From Gymnogyps californianus (lineage: Eukaryota > Chordata > Aves > Accipitriformes > Cathartidae), in NCBI RefSeq assembly GCF_018139145.2, contig NC_059471.1:98582914-98646913 (forward strand): a stretch of DNA of 64,000 nt, read 5' to 3'. The position numbers and the translations under genes are program-made. This document shows, piece after piece, positions 13,101-23,105 of this stretch. Numbering within the stretch: the first letter of the stretch is position 1; every line of letters begins with the position of its first letter. The notes under the pieces are model-generated. The model had not been told where the DNA came from. It ran no database searches and was given only the letters and a program-made list of their open reading frames with translations.

Positions 13101-15837
13101 ATCTTGTCTTGCAAACCTCCAAGGATGGAGATTTGCACCCTCTGGGTGACCTGTTTCAGTGCTGCACCTACATCCTATGAAAACCTTTTCCTCAAGTCCA
13201 GCCTGAAAGGCTAGATGGTATTGTCAACTCATACAGAACTTGCAGAACTTATATCTGTGTGTATACACACACACACAGAGCTGGAAAGTGAATCTTCTTG
13301 AGCTGCAAAGTCTTCCAACAATCTTCTCTGACTTCAATAACATCCAAGGCACATGTTTACGAGTAAAGATCTTTGTACATTTTTTGCCAAAAAAAGGTAT
13401 CTCTAAGAAAATCTTGTTAAAAAAAACCCAAACCAACCCCAAAAGCAAATTTCAAAACTAATCTTCCATGTGAAACTGATACTCTGCTGCACTACTCTTT
13501 GCTGGGAAATGCACGGAGTCAGCTGATGCTACCTTTCAGTCTGTCCACAGTTTGGGGCAAGCACGCTACACTATATTCTTCTTACTCCTGGTCTCTTGAC
13601 CACTCAGAACATGTGCCTTGTTGGAGTCACCCTGTAGTGCCCCACCTGCACATCCATTTCTTCTACTGGAAATTAGAGCTGAGAAGGCCCCTGGAGTCTC
13701 ACAATTTAGATATAGTCTTACTCATGCAGTTATCCAATCCTAGACCAAAAAAAGACCCCCCCCAAAAAAAAGAAAAAAAAATCCCTTCCACTTCATCAAA
13801 GTGAAATTCAGGTGAAAACCTGAGAAGGTTAATTCTTACCATTGCCCCTAGGAAGAGCAACACCAGACAGGGCTTCTAGGACGGAGCTTTTCCCGGAGCT
13901 CTGGTCTCCAATCACTGCGATAGCAGGCAAAGCCAGGTCTTTTTCTATTCCGAGAGCTCTTAGGCTGTCGATGAGATCAATGCAGGGTCGGATCTTTTCC
14001 TCATATTGGTGGTACAAGGTGTGTTCTGCTGTCTGCTGGAATTAAACTTACAATGAATTTTCCGTAATTTTAAAATAAGTTCTTTCCACAAAAAAACCCC
14101 TTTTAGGCATCTTTTCCAGTTCATCATTCTCTAGTAAACCTTGTGTACTGGCATCAGGCTGTACTTCATACCACTGTGCATCCTTGCATCTCCATGTTAT
14201 AAACAGGTATTTGTAAATATGACAAAATCAGTTGACGTTGGCTCAATGAGCATCCTTAGTAAAAATACCAAACTTTGTAAGCTATCCTGAGAAGGTAAAG
14301 AGTAAAAGGAGACCTCATTACTAAGTGTGCTTTGTTAATTTTTTTTTTTTAACTGCCATTTTCTTCCACTCATCTACAGATGTACTGAACTACGTGTATG
14401 CAAATGAACACTAGTCCCAGTAATAAGAGAATTTAGTACAGAATAGCTTATTAAACCTTTGTTTTGAAGTTTGAAGATTTAGTTTGTGTACAGACACCAA
14501 AAGCGTTCTGCTGTAGCGTCCTTAACAGGTAGCTAAAATCTTTTAGATTATCATAGCTCTTCTTTCTTTACCTCATTTTAGGCTAGGGTAAGGGATGAAT
14601 ATGAGTGATTTGTTTTAAATGACTTATTATTGTCATTTTTTGGTGTTGATACATGTGCCAGATATTAACGCAGGCTCTTCATTTTCATGAAAACAAACCG
14701 AATGATTTCCAGCCCTTTACAAAACTGGTCCACCTGCTGTTAAATATGCCCAGCTAAAGTGTATAAAGATCAGCTTGGTCTCTTCTCCCTGTTCCTCTCT
14801 CCATGTTCCAGTCTGACTGCTGCATTTAGAAATGCAATTTTGAGAACACCAATGTTTTACAGACCCTAATGGGCCAGGCACATTCATACTTGATTTTTTG
14901 AAAAGCAAAATTGAAGTTTCCCACCATCACCTTTGTCTAAGAAAGCCACCTCTGAAAATATGTCTATCGATCAGATGTAATCAAACAGAGCAGATTTTTC
15001 TTTCAAGATGAGAAAGACAGCACACATTACTGGAGGCAGGTATTTTAAAACCTTATTGGTAACCCCTCCCCACTATCTTCATTACGATGTTTACTAGCTA
15101 GCAAATCCTAACCATTCTCAAGGAACTTCATTAACTATGACACAGACTTAAACCCAATCTGCTTTCAGTGTCAAATATTCAACATAGGTTATTATTAACC
15201 TTTCTTTGTGTTTCTGTTGAAGGTAGCAGAGCCTCAAGTAAAAAATATCTCAGATTTTAGGATTTCTGTTCAACATTTGCTAATTGTTACCAATGAAACA
15301 GATGCACATTGCATATTAAATTGGCTGCTAGGCTGCTGCCATCCTGTTTTTTACACCTGCGTTTTTTATGCCTGCAGATTAATTGCAGGTACCTATCTTC
15401 CTAGTTACACAAATGGCTGCTTGGCCCTGATCCCAAAAGTACTCCTCTGCTTAGACCTAACAAGTGCAGATTGCCCAAAGAGACAAGGGAATTCGTTTTG
15501 GGGCACAAAGTGAAACACAGGAGTAAGAGTAGGGAGGATCCATGCCCTCTTCTGGTATCTGCCTTACCTTGTCCTGTTCTCCGTAATACTGTTTCTTCAA
15601 CTCCTTCTGCTCGTAGTTAGGGTTTCTCTCAATCATGTTCTCCGACATCAGAAGACCTTCATTTTCTGATTCTGGTGGGAGTGGTACTGCAAAAGCTTCT
15701 AAAGATGGTTGCAAGGGAAGCGATGCAAAACCATCTTTCTTCAGGGGAAGTTTCGTTCTTTCAGGAAGTTGTTTGAACGCTACACCCTTATTATCCATGG
15801 CCTGCTGATTTTTTGGCCTACCACGTTGGTTGTCCAT
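877..15837 (-). CDS. MX1: MX1, interferon-induced dynamin-like GTPase (3' end outside window)
   Basis: Twelve coding exons join in frame at 14035-13840, 12883-12746, 11534-11380, 9738-9600, 9097-8899, 8130-8052, 7052-6930, 6127-5986, 3789-3631, 2703-2627 and 1119-877 after the first at 15837-15568. They total 1920 nt, or 640 codons, with no stop or frameshift and GT-AG at every junction. The GTPase motifs are intact: P-loop GDQSSGKS at residues 133-140, DLPG at 234-237 and TKPD at 303-306. The stalk follows, including a low-complexity loop near 597-629. Avian Mx proteins are about 700 residues, so roughly 70 C-terminal residues (the rest of the GED) are missing below position 1. The family consists of cytosolic, self-assembling antiviral GTPases induced by type I and III interferon. 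Paralogue choice (MX1 rather than MX2) follows the single-copy avian gene; family assignment is essentially certain. Confidence 0.97.
2627..2703 (-). CDS. MX1: MX1 coding exon 11 (stalk)
   Basis: This 77-nt exon completes Gly534 and encodes [20 protein letters not shown] and five more residues (535-559), equivalent to the AKKHF..FFNLN segment of other Mx proteins. The acceptor is CCTTAG and the donor AAG|GTGAGA, phase 0. Confidence 0.95.
3631..3789 (-). CDS. MX1: MX1 coding exon 10 (stalk)
   Basis: The exon encodes residues 481-533 plus one base. It contains [20 protein letters not shown], the conserved stalk motif found in all Mx proteins. The exon starts TTAAAAAAAATG, an A-run directly after the acceptor. 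The donor is CG|GTACGT, phase 1. Confidence 0.95.
5159..5175 (+). repeat. (GTCT)n microsatellite
   Basis: GTCTGTCTGTCTGTCTC, four tandem copies in an MX1 intron. Confidence 0.8.
5610..5646. repeat. (ATT)n/(AAT)n palindromic microsatellite
   Basis: TTATTATT is followed by AATAATAATAATAATT and then ACTATTATTATT, so the tract can fold on itself. It lies in an MX1 intron. Confidence 0.8.
5986..6127 (-). CDS. MX1: MX1 coding exon 9 (stalk)
   Basis: The exon encodes residues 434-480 plus one base, with the Mx stalk signature [17 protein letters not shown]. The acceptor is TTACAG|TTG and the donor AAGG|GTAAGC, phase 1. Confidence 0.96.
6930..7052 (-). CDS. MX1: MX1 coding exon 8 (stalk)
   Basis: This exon encodes 41 codons, residues 393-433, beginning [18 protein letters not shown], an amphipathic stalk helix. 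The acceptor is CCCCCCAG and the donor GAT|GTAAGT. The exon is phase 0 at both ends, so skipping it would keep the frame. Confidence 0.95.
8052..8130 (-). CDS. MX1: MX1 coding exon 7 (end of G domain)
   Basis: This 79-nt exon completes Ser366 and encodes residues 367-392 ([17 protein letters not shown]...), at the transition from G domain to stalk. The acceptor is TTGCAG|C and the donor ATT|GTAAGT, phase 0. Confidence 0.96.
8899..9097 (-). CDS. MX1: MX1 coding exon 6 (G4 motif)
   Basis: The exon completes Gly300 and encodes residues 301-365, opening with [13 protein letters not shown], which carries the G4 motif TKPD, and continuing with [11 protein letters not shown]. The donor is CAG|GTACTT in phase 2. 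The reading frame stays open past the donor, so the exon end was set from the match of the next exon. Confidence 0.96.
9600..9738 (-). CDS. MX1: MX1 coding exon 5 (GTPase core)
   Basis: The exon encodes residues 254-299 plus one base, including [17 protein letters not shown], a highly conserved Mx GTPase segment. The acceptor is TTGCAG|ATC and the donor TAG|GTGAGG, phase 1. Confidence 0.97.
11380..11534 (-). CDS. MX1: MX1 coding exon 4 (G3 motif)
   Basis: The exon encodes residues 202-253, including [15 protein letters not shown] with the G3 motif DLPG at 234-237. A long pyrimidine tract precedes the acceptor, and the donor CAG|GTAAAA leaves phase 0. Confidence 0.97.
12746..12883 (-). CDS. 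MX1: MX1 coding exon 3 (switch I region)
   Basis: The exon completes Gly156 and encodes residues 157-201, starting [12 protein letters not shown]. The Thr in this stretch is the G2 (switch I) threonine of the dynamin family. The acceptor is TGCAG|GT and the donor AG|GTGAGT, phase 1. Confidence 0.96.
13040..13215 (-). repeat. CR1 LINE fragment, 3' region, minus orientation
   Basis: The plus-strand text reads as the antisense of the CR1 3' region: GGATGAGGTCAGCCATGGCT, then CTCCAAGGATGGAGA, a CACCCTCTGGGTGACCTG segment and TTTTCCTCAAGTCCAGCCTG. It lies within the MX1 intron between coding exons 2 and 3. The assignment is from memory of the CR1 consensus; the boundaries are approximate. Confidence 0.8.
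13265..13278 (+). repeat. (AC)n microsatellite
   Basis: Seven AC units after GTAT, in an MX1 intron. Confidence 0.8.
13840..14035 (-). CDS. MX1: MX1 coding exon 2 (bundle element and P-loop)
   Basis: The exon encodes residues 91 to part of 156: the first bundle-signalling helix ([18 protein letters not shown]) followed by the G1 motif GDQSSGKS. The acceptor is a CAGCAG tandem, so the exon can start at 14035 or 14032 and include or omit one Gln. The donor is G|GTAAGA in phase 1. Confidence 0.96.
15568..15837 (-). CDS. MX1: MX1 coding exon 1 (N-terminal extension, start codon)
   Basis: This exon encodes residues 1-90, a polar extension ([10 protein letters not shown]...) ahead of the GTPase, as expected for avian Mx. 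An in-frame TAA lies seven codons upstream of the ATG, so translation cannot start earlier in this exon. The exon begins at an acceptor at 15893, giving 56 nt of 5' UTR, and ends at AAG|GTAAGG in phase 0. The first ATG has C at -3; a second in-frame ATG at codon 14 has a strong GCCATGG context. Confidence 0.93.
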
Positions 15838-15893
15838 AAGTGTTTCACTAAATAGTGATTACTGTCTGGTCCAACCACTCTTTCGTACAGCTT
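15838..15893 (-). other. MX1: MX1 5' UTR part of exon 2
   Basis: Fifty-six bases lie between the acceptor TTTCAG at 15894-15899 and the start ATG. They include an in-frame TAA, which fixes the start codon. No other upstream ATG is seen in this segment. Confidence 0.8.
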
Positions 15894-16137
15894 CTGAAAT
15901 CAAACATGGGGCACTGAGTGATTCCAGCTTGCAACAGTGATCAGAGCAGAGAAAATCAAACACCACTTTTATTTACTGATTCAAATGCTCAGTATGTATC
16001 AAGTGCCACAGCTCTTTTCAAATCACTAAAATTGCTCTCCAGAGGATAGAGTTGAAACACTTCTCCCTACTTCTCTTATGCTTTCTTTGTGTTTTTAAAA
16101 AAAGAAGTTGCCACAAAGTAAACAAGAATATTTTTTT

Positions 16138-16153
16138 GGGGGGGGAGGGGGGG
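16138..16153 (+). repeat. G-run
   Basis: Eight G, one A and seven G in the first MX1 intron, preceded by a T-run. Confidence 0.8.
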
Positions 16154-18889
16154 AAGTTACACCAGTTTTTTCAAAAAGCCAGTTTTCCTCAATGAAATAT
16201 TTTGCTGAAAGGTGTTTTGAGAAGCTCAGTCAGTATGGCAGCTGCTGGGCACGGTTGGAGAGAGTGTGTGAATGCTTAACTTCAGTCACCTGGGGTCAGG
16301 AGTACAGGGCTGTGTGGCTGCACAAGGAGGTGGTCTACATGGGTGGGCCACCAGCAGTGAGAGTAGGACACACCAAGCCATAGTCTGCTATGCGGCCAAC
16401 TCGCCTCTCTTGCGGTAGACACACTTGTCAGAGGCAAGTCTTACACCTATTTAGAAGCTCAGTGTCTCAGCCCCCCCCTCTATAGCTTAACACCCTCTCC
16501 AAAAAGCAGACTTTGCTTGACATGATGTTAGAGAAGGGAGAACTAGGAGACTTTATTTTCTTGTTCAGCTTTTCCTTATGTAAGAGTTTTGTTGAGATAT
16601 TTTCTACAGGTGACTGAAGAAACTGGAGGCTTTTGATGTGATGTTTTCCAGGGAAAGTGATTTCCGGAGAGAATGATTTAAAGAAAAAAACCCCAACAGT
16701 ATTTTTTCAAAGCTAGATTTTTTTTAACCTCCCTCTGCCAAAACCAAGATATGTTTAACTTTTAAACACTCGGGAAAATGAATTAGGAGAAACACATTTT
16801 TGCTTGTAATAACTTCCTGTTCTTTTAATTTTTTGGTTGAATTAATTTTGCTGATTTTCTGATTTGAGCAGATGTCAAAACAGGATGATCAGACACAACG
16901 TAAGTTATACTTTCACTGTGTAAAATAAGTTTCGAAAGAAACAGATAAATTCTACACTTGCTATTCAGTCTTTCTTTTTAATAAAGCAATACAATTTTTT
17001 TAGTAGATATTCCTGTCTCCTTTTATCAAAATAAAAAATAAATGACTATGGGGAAAATTCTCAATTTTGACCAGCAATAAAAGATGACTGAACTACTTTA
17101 TTTTCTTTATAGGTATTCATTTTACAGTTCCCTCATCTTTCTCCACACATCCCCTTTCTTTACTATTTCAGTATGAACTTTTTTCTCTTTCTATTAATGA
17201 ATTATAAGATTTTTCTTCCTTGAATGAGGACTCAGTGCTTTATCTGCAACAAACACACATTCCCCATTCACTGGCCACCAGATTCTTTTGTGATTTTCTA
17301 TTGCTACAGGAAATAATTTACTGATAATGATGTTTCTAACAGTAATCCCTTTTATTGCCTCTCCCATTCTCTACCTGCCTTTCAATTTAGTGGAACGCAC
17401 ACTTCCTATCAGTTTTTACTTTAACGTAAATATTACCCCAGAACAATTTTCCGTCCCTTTTACATTATTATTTATATTCATTGGGCTGTGTTCAGAGTTA
17501 TTCATGTACTGGTTTTAGCATCTGGCCTCCTAAACATGGATGTGTTTCCTTCAGAAAGAGGTTATACAGCAAGCTTTAGCCATCCTTATAATGAATAGGA
17601 TGAAAGGCAAAAATAGTGTAGTAAGGCCACCAGGAAAAACAAAACAAAAAGACAAAGAAAGATCTTGCAAGATAAACTTGTGACATCCGGGAAACTGAAA
17701 CTTAAGGATTCTGACAAAAAAAGTGGCAACTTTGAAATATTTTAGTGCAAGGGTTATATCTTACCACATATCTAGAAGGTTGTTTAACTAGGTCTACAGT
17801 GCAGACCACAGCGTGCACACACAGATACACAGACTAACAAAGATACCTACAGTAAGCAGCGGAGTAAATCAGCATGCGTGGATTTCTGGGGCTACCCAGC
17901 TGTTCTCCACCTGGACCTGAAAAAGGTTAGACAGGTCAGTGCAACCCTTCGCTGTGCCATGCAGGCATAGTGATTTCTTTGTGTACTGAGCCTTGACAAC
18001 ATCGGATGAAAGAAAGAACGAACGAGAGGAAAAAAAGAGCTGCAATTTTTAACTGCCTTTCTGAAACTGGCCAGAATCCACAGGTGAAACATGACACCTG
18101 GATGACATGCTGATACTGAAAGTCTGATAACATCCCCCTCAGCAGACCTGCCCCTGTCTCCATCATTAGGACAACATTGATTTCCTTGAACTTACCTTTA
18201 GAGGTTTGCCTGCCTGTGTGTCGGAAACCTCCCCTGGCACAACACGAAGCACTGCGTTACACAACCACATCTGCATGAAGCACCAACCTGCTGATGGTCC
18301 TGAAGAGGAGTTGCCTTGTTTTTCTCTAACGATCCTGGCTTTGCATCTCAAGGGGTAATAACAAAATCCGCTATCAAACCCAAAGCGCAAAGCTGCGGCG
18401 CTGAGCCCACACAGCTCTTGCATTTATTCACTCTGTGTCCAGCCAGAGGAGCGCACGGACTTCTGCCTGACATATCCTGTGACTTCAGGATATTTGGGTA
18501 AACTACACAGTCTCTGGGTTATACATTTATTAATTCTAGCTGTCTTCTCAGGAAAAAAATGAAGCAATGCAAAGCTTATGATGCTACACATGAATACTGC
18601 TGGCTAGACCGTGTTGCTCAATGCTGCCCCCCCACAGGACATACTTTAAAAAATGTGTTCCAATTTAATGCTGTCTCTCAGTCATCTCCCTTTAAAGAAG
18701 AATTAATACTAATGTCTTTTCTTTTTCCCCACCCCAGAAAACAACAAGTCCTAATCCTGGCAACCTTGTTTGACCACACTTACTTTAGACTCTTATGTAG
18801 GCTTCTGACATGCAACTATTAAAAGGAATAAAGATAACAGTCAAAAATTGCATGATTATTTTTAGAAGAAAGAAAAGAGAAATTTCTAC

Positions 18890-19057
18890 CTGTGTAGTGT
18901 CCCGTAGCAAGGAGAAGCAGTAACTTTTCAATGTCTTCTGAGGCTTTTTTGTTTGCAGGCTCCACCTACACACTGTGACAACACTCAGGAGAAATGAAAC
19001 CAGTTCTGACATGAGAAAGGGCTCACTTCATCATAGCTCTGGAAATAATAATGCAAT
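18890..19057 (-). other. MX1: probable MX1 noncoding first exon (5' boundary uncertain)
   Basis: A good donor, CACAG|GTAGAA, ends at 18890 on the minus strand and would splice to the acceptor at 15893. A TATA-like TATAAG on the minus strand at 19083-19088 would place the start site near 19055-19060. If the TATA-like box is not used, the exon could begin lower, near 18965. No coding potential is seen. RNA 5' ends would settle the boundary. Confidence 0.5.
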
Positions 19058-19122
19058 GCTTTGGTTTTTTCCTTTCATTTCCTTATACGGCAGCCACCTT
19101 AGCGGACAACAGAAATGAAACT
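18991..19122 (-). promoter_or_regulatory. cluster of three IRF/ISRE-like sites at the MX1 promoter
   Basis: The 9-mer GAAATGAAA, which contains the IRF core AANNGAAA, occurs on the plus strand at 18991-18999 and 19112-19120 and on the minus strand at 19073-19081. The first and third read GGTTTCATTTC and AGTTTCATTTC in gene sense, close to an ISRE but with a one-base rather than two-base spacer. A TATA-like TATAAG (19083-19088, minus) lies between them. Interferon control of Mx genes through ISREs is established; the role of these particular sites is inferred. Confidence 0.55.
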
Positions 19123-20770
19123 CCTCATGAGCACCGCTAGCCGCCTCCTCGCTTGGCTGTACTGCGCAGCAGGGTGACAGGGGCAAATGGCAGAGGTACT
19201 TGGAAATATTGCCAATTCCAATATTACGTGGAAATGAATGACAACCCCCTTTCCTCCCCCAAAAAGTCAGCTCACTGAGTCAGCTCACGCGCACATGGGG
19301 GTGAAACCAGCCAGTTGAGTGGAGATCGGGCAAGCTGCTGTGCCCCGCTCCCACCAGCGCTGCCCGCCGGGGATGCTGGCCCCGCACCATCCGGGGGACC
19401 CTTTCAGCCTCCTCTTCCCTTCATGCAAAAAGCAAGTGGGTGAGGGCCCCCTCCACAGGAAAGGGAGTATTTTTTCCAACTCACAGCGAGACTTTCCAGC
19501 CCAGCCAGGGCGGCAAGCCGTGCCACTGCTCACCTGAGCTGCACCTTTGCTGTCAGAGGCTGCAGGGTACGGCTGAGGTTGCTGAACATGGGTGACAAGA
19601 AAGCAAGTGATACACAGTGTGATTTATCAGTGTTATGCACTGCTTTAGGGCAGTCGAGGTCTCCAGCTGTTTCTCAGGTCCTTGCACTGTTTTCTTCACG
19701 TTACTGGGTCAGATTGCTCGCTCTTCTGCTGTCTTTGCTCTCCTGCCCTCATTTTTTGTGTTTTTATAGACTCTAAGCTGTTAAGCAAAATCAGCTTGCT
19801 TTGTCCAGTCAGGGGCTTTGCAAGTCTGATGCAGCATCAGCCCTTACTTCTCACTCCCTCTGGTTTTGACTGCTGCCTCGATCAGCTGCTCTCAGTTCCT
19901 GGCAGTTTTTGTGGGTTTCAAACTGCCTTACTCCAGGCCGTGGGTCCGACCGAACAGCAGTCACAGCCTTCATTAGAGCCAGCCCTTCTTCCTACTTCCT
20001 CGTCTAGCAGTGACTCAGAGGGCTTGTTTCTGAGCTCTGGCTGCAGGCACGTGGCAGGCAGTGACACAGAGCCAGCGCTGCACCGGCAGCACCGCGACTC
20101 GGCGTGGGCCGCGGCAGGGGACCGCAGCTGCAAGCTCTCCTGGCCTCCTCCACCATCCCTCTTCTTGCACTCAAGCGTATAGGAGACCTATCTGAGTGGG
20201 AATGGGCTTCTAAGTCATACTGCCGATTAGCTTATTAATTTTCAGCAGCGCCTTTGTTACTTGATTGATTCGGTTACAGGGTTTTGTTTAAGCACAGGAC
20301 TATGTTTCAAAGCAAAAGAGGAGCTCTGGGAGTATCACCTTACTGTGAAGGAAGAAATCAGGGTTCTGCTTTCTCCAAATGTCAAGATTTTGGTTCTCCT
20401 ATTTTCTTTGAATCAGCAAAATGTTACTGCAAAATGTTTTAGTGTAATGCATTGAAAACAGTTTTCCTCTTTATGTAATGATTTATAACAGCATGTTTCA
20501 CTGGCAATACAGTTCTACAGATTAAGACAACACAATAAAGGATGTTTAAAAATAGATTAAACAGAATTTCATTCAAATCTCAGAAGCGTAGAGTATGTTT
20601 TGAAATAATTTTAATGAACAGAAAAATGGGACATGACGCAGAAGATGAAAGAACAAGCATCTGTCAAAGCAAATTCAGATTATACTTTAAAAAAAGCAAT
20701 GTCAAAATGTAATGTAAATGCACTAGTTGGCAGGATCATTATGTGACATAAATCATTAGGCAAAATCCTT
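19123..20770. other. intergenic, upstream of MX1
   Basis: A GC-richer segment at about 19285-20180 contains long open frames (for example 19682-20182, plus) that resemble no family I know and have no splice or start support. A CAG|GTGAGC donor-like site on the minus strand at 19534 could end an alternative MX1 leader exon. Confidence 0.5.
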
Positions 20771-21223
20771 AATCATAAAATTATTCATATAGGAAGGGAC
20801 TGCCAGATATCATCTAGTCAAACCTTATAACTGAAAGTCATTCAGACTGTGTTGTCTCAGCTTTATCCCGTTGAGTCATGAAAGCCCCCAAGGAAGGAGA
20901 TTCCATAGCCTTACTGTGAAATTCATTCAAATGATTAAATAGTCTTAGAGCGACTTTTTTTTTCTTTTTTCTTACCCAGCCAGATATATCCCCCCTGTTT
21001 CAGTTTATGGCCCCTGTCTCTCATTCCCCCACTGTGCATCTCTGCAAAGAGCCCAGCGCCATCTTCTCAGACATAAGTGCTGGGGGGCTGCTACAAGCCC
21101 AGCCCCACAGCCACCCCTTCCCCGGCTGAGCAAGCCCCGGGGCCACAGCTCCTGCCCTGCCCTCCCTCAAACTTGCTGTTTTATCCATGTCTTTCCCATA
21201 CTGGGGCCTCTAAACAGGAGGCT

Positions 21224-23105
21224 TGTCGCGAATGAGTGATTTAGATCACTTAAAGAAAGAATCATGGTCAAAGGTATTAGCAAAAGGTGATTTTAATGTG
21301 AATTTGTAAAAGTGCAACTTAACAAAGTTCGATGGCAAGATTCACTCTATTACTTCCTACATGGAAGAGACATACAAAGAAAATCGAGTTAGAATTGACT
21401 TAGAATATTTCACACAGAGACTGGAGATCAAAAGGGTAAGGGATGCCCTCCCATTGAGTCACAAGGTTCAGAATGGACCCCCTTGCTTTCTAAGCTGCTC
21501 AGAGAGGAGTCTAAATGCTGCTGGATCCAGATTTAGTCTCAGACTTGGTCAACGGTTTATGTCTAGTGGAATTACTACAAAGGGTAAGGAAAACCTCCCG
21601 TTGAGTTACTGTCCTGGTTTCGGCTAGGACAGAGTTAATTTTCTTCCTAGTAGCTGGTACAGTGTTGTGTTTTGGATTTAGTAGGAAAAGAATGTTGATA
21701 ACACACTGATGTTTTTAGTTGTTGCTAAGTAGTGTTTATACTAAGTCAAGGATTTCTCAGCTTCTCATGCCCAGCCAGCAAGAAGGCTGGAGGGGCACAA
21801 GAAGTTGGGAGGGGACACACCAGGACAGCTGACCCAAACTGGCCAAAGGATATTCCATACCATATGACATCATGCCCAGTATATAAACTGGGGGGAGTTA
21901 ACTGGGAGGGCAGATCGTGGCTCGGGAACTAACTGGGCATCGGTCAGCGGGTGGTGAGCAATTGCATTGTGCATTGTGCATCACTGGTGGTTTTTTTTTT
22001 GTTGTTGTTTGTTTGTTTTTTTCCCTTCCTCCCCCTCCTTTTTGTTATATTCCTTTTCATTACTATTATTATTATTGTATTTCATTATTACTATTGTTAG
22101 TATTATATTTTACTTTAGTTATTAAACTGTTCTTATCTCAACCCACGAGTTTTACTTTTTTTTTTCCCTCTTTCCTCCTCCTCACCCCACTGGGAGGGGG
22201 AAGGGGAAAGCGGCTGCGTGGTGCTTAGTTGCTGGCTGGGGTTAAACCACGACAGTTACTATGACAATTTGTTGGGGAATGAGTGATTATGGATCCTACA
22301 CAACTTTGAGGCAGCAGCAATTTAAGATTTATTAGCACTATTATGGTAAATCACAAGATTAGGTCATATGATTTTTAACAATACTTAATCATCAGCCAAT
22401 TATCAGAGTGATTTAATAAAGTTTGCTATAATCAACACTACAAAATTTCCTAAATCGAATCGCACACACACAAACACACACACAGAGATACAGAGGTTAA
22501 CCTATGATCAAGATTTTTCTCTCTTTGCAGATCATAGTAAATTATTGGTACCAAATGATCTTTGAAAAGTTGTGAAACCTAATTGTAGTGAATTACTCAC
22601 TATTCTCCTTTGTTAGCATTTGTCAGCAGACTATCTTTGACCCCTTCTTCTTCATTGGCATCTATCAGTGGATGATCTCGGAAATCCTCGCGAAATCTAC
22701 TCTTCGAAATCCTTGCGAAATCTACCCTGAGAGGCGTCCCAACTCAGTGGGAGATACTGGGTCACAGCTTGCTGTGATCCTGGAGAGCTCAAAGAGTCTC
22801 ACTTAGGATCACTATTTATAGGATTGCGAGATGATTGACTTTGGTCAGTGTATTGTTTCCATTCTGGCCACAGTCCTTGTCAGGTAATTCTGGCACCTTC
22901 CAAGGCGGGCCACAATCCAGGCAGCAGGAGTTTCGGGTACAGTTCCAGGCAACAGGAGTTTCAGGTATGGCTAGGGAGGGCCTAATCGTTCTAACTCACT
23001 GTACCATAACCAGGATAAGAAAGTACGAGATTGTCACCAAAACAAGAACACAATGTTGGCTGGTATTGACATCGCAACGTGGCCCAGGGGGTCTGCACCA
23101 CCACA
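21224..23105 (-). mobile_element. solo LTR of an endogenous retroelement (about 1.23 kb), interrupted by a second LTR
   Basis: The element begins TGTCGCGAATG and ends CACCACCACA, the TG...CA termini of an LTR. It is bounded by a perfect 5-bp duplication, AGGCT, at 21219-21223 and 23106-23110. Minus orientation is inferred from TATAAATA at 22820-22813 and AATAAA at 22333-22328 on that strand. It carries a 28-bp tandem duplication (22917-22972) and a 25-bp one (from 22681). Without the 650-bp insertion its length is about 1232 bp. No internal gag or pol sequence is present. Confidence 0.75.
21610..22254 (+). mobile_element. solo LTR, 645 bp, inserted in the larger LTR
   Basis: It starts TGTCCTGGTTTCGGCTAGGA and ends GGGGTTAAACCACGACA, with a perfect 5-bp target duplication GTTAC at 21605-21609 and 22255-22259. 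It contains a TATA box (TATATAAAC near 21880), a (ATT)n tract and ATTAAA at 22121-22126, all on the plus strand. The same family recurs at 49560-50160. I recognise it as a common avian ERV-type LTR family; no internal proviral sequence accompanies it. Confidence 0.93.

Noticed and set aside
19682..20182. 166-codon open frame on the plus strand
   Set aside because: Low-complexity Ser/Leu/Cys-rich translation in a GC-richer stretch, with no family resemblance, splice context or promoter.
21917..22228. 103-codon frame within the inner LTR
   Set aside because: It arises from the T-rich and ATT-repeat part of the LTR and encodes no retroviral protein.
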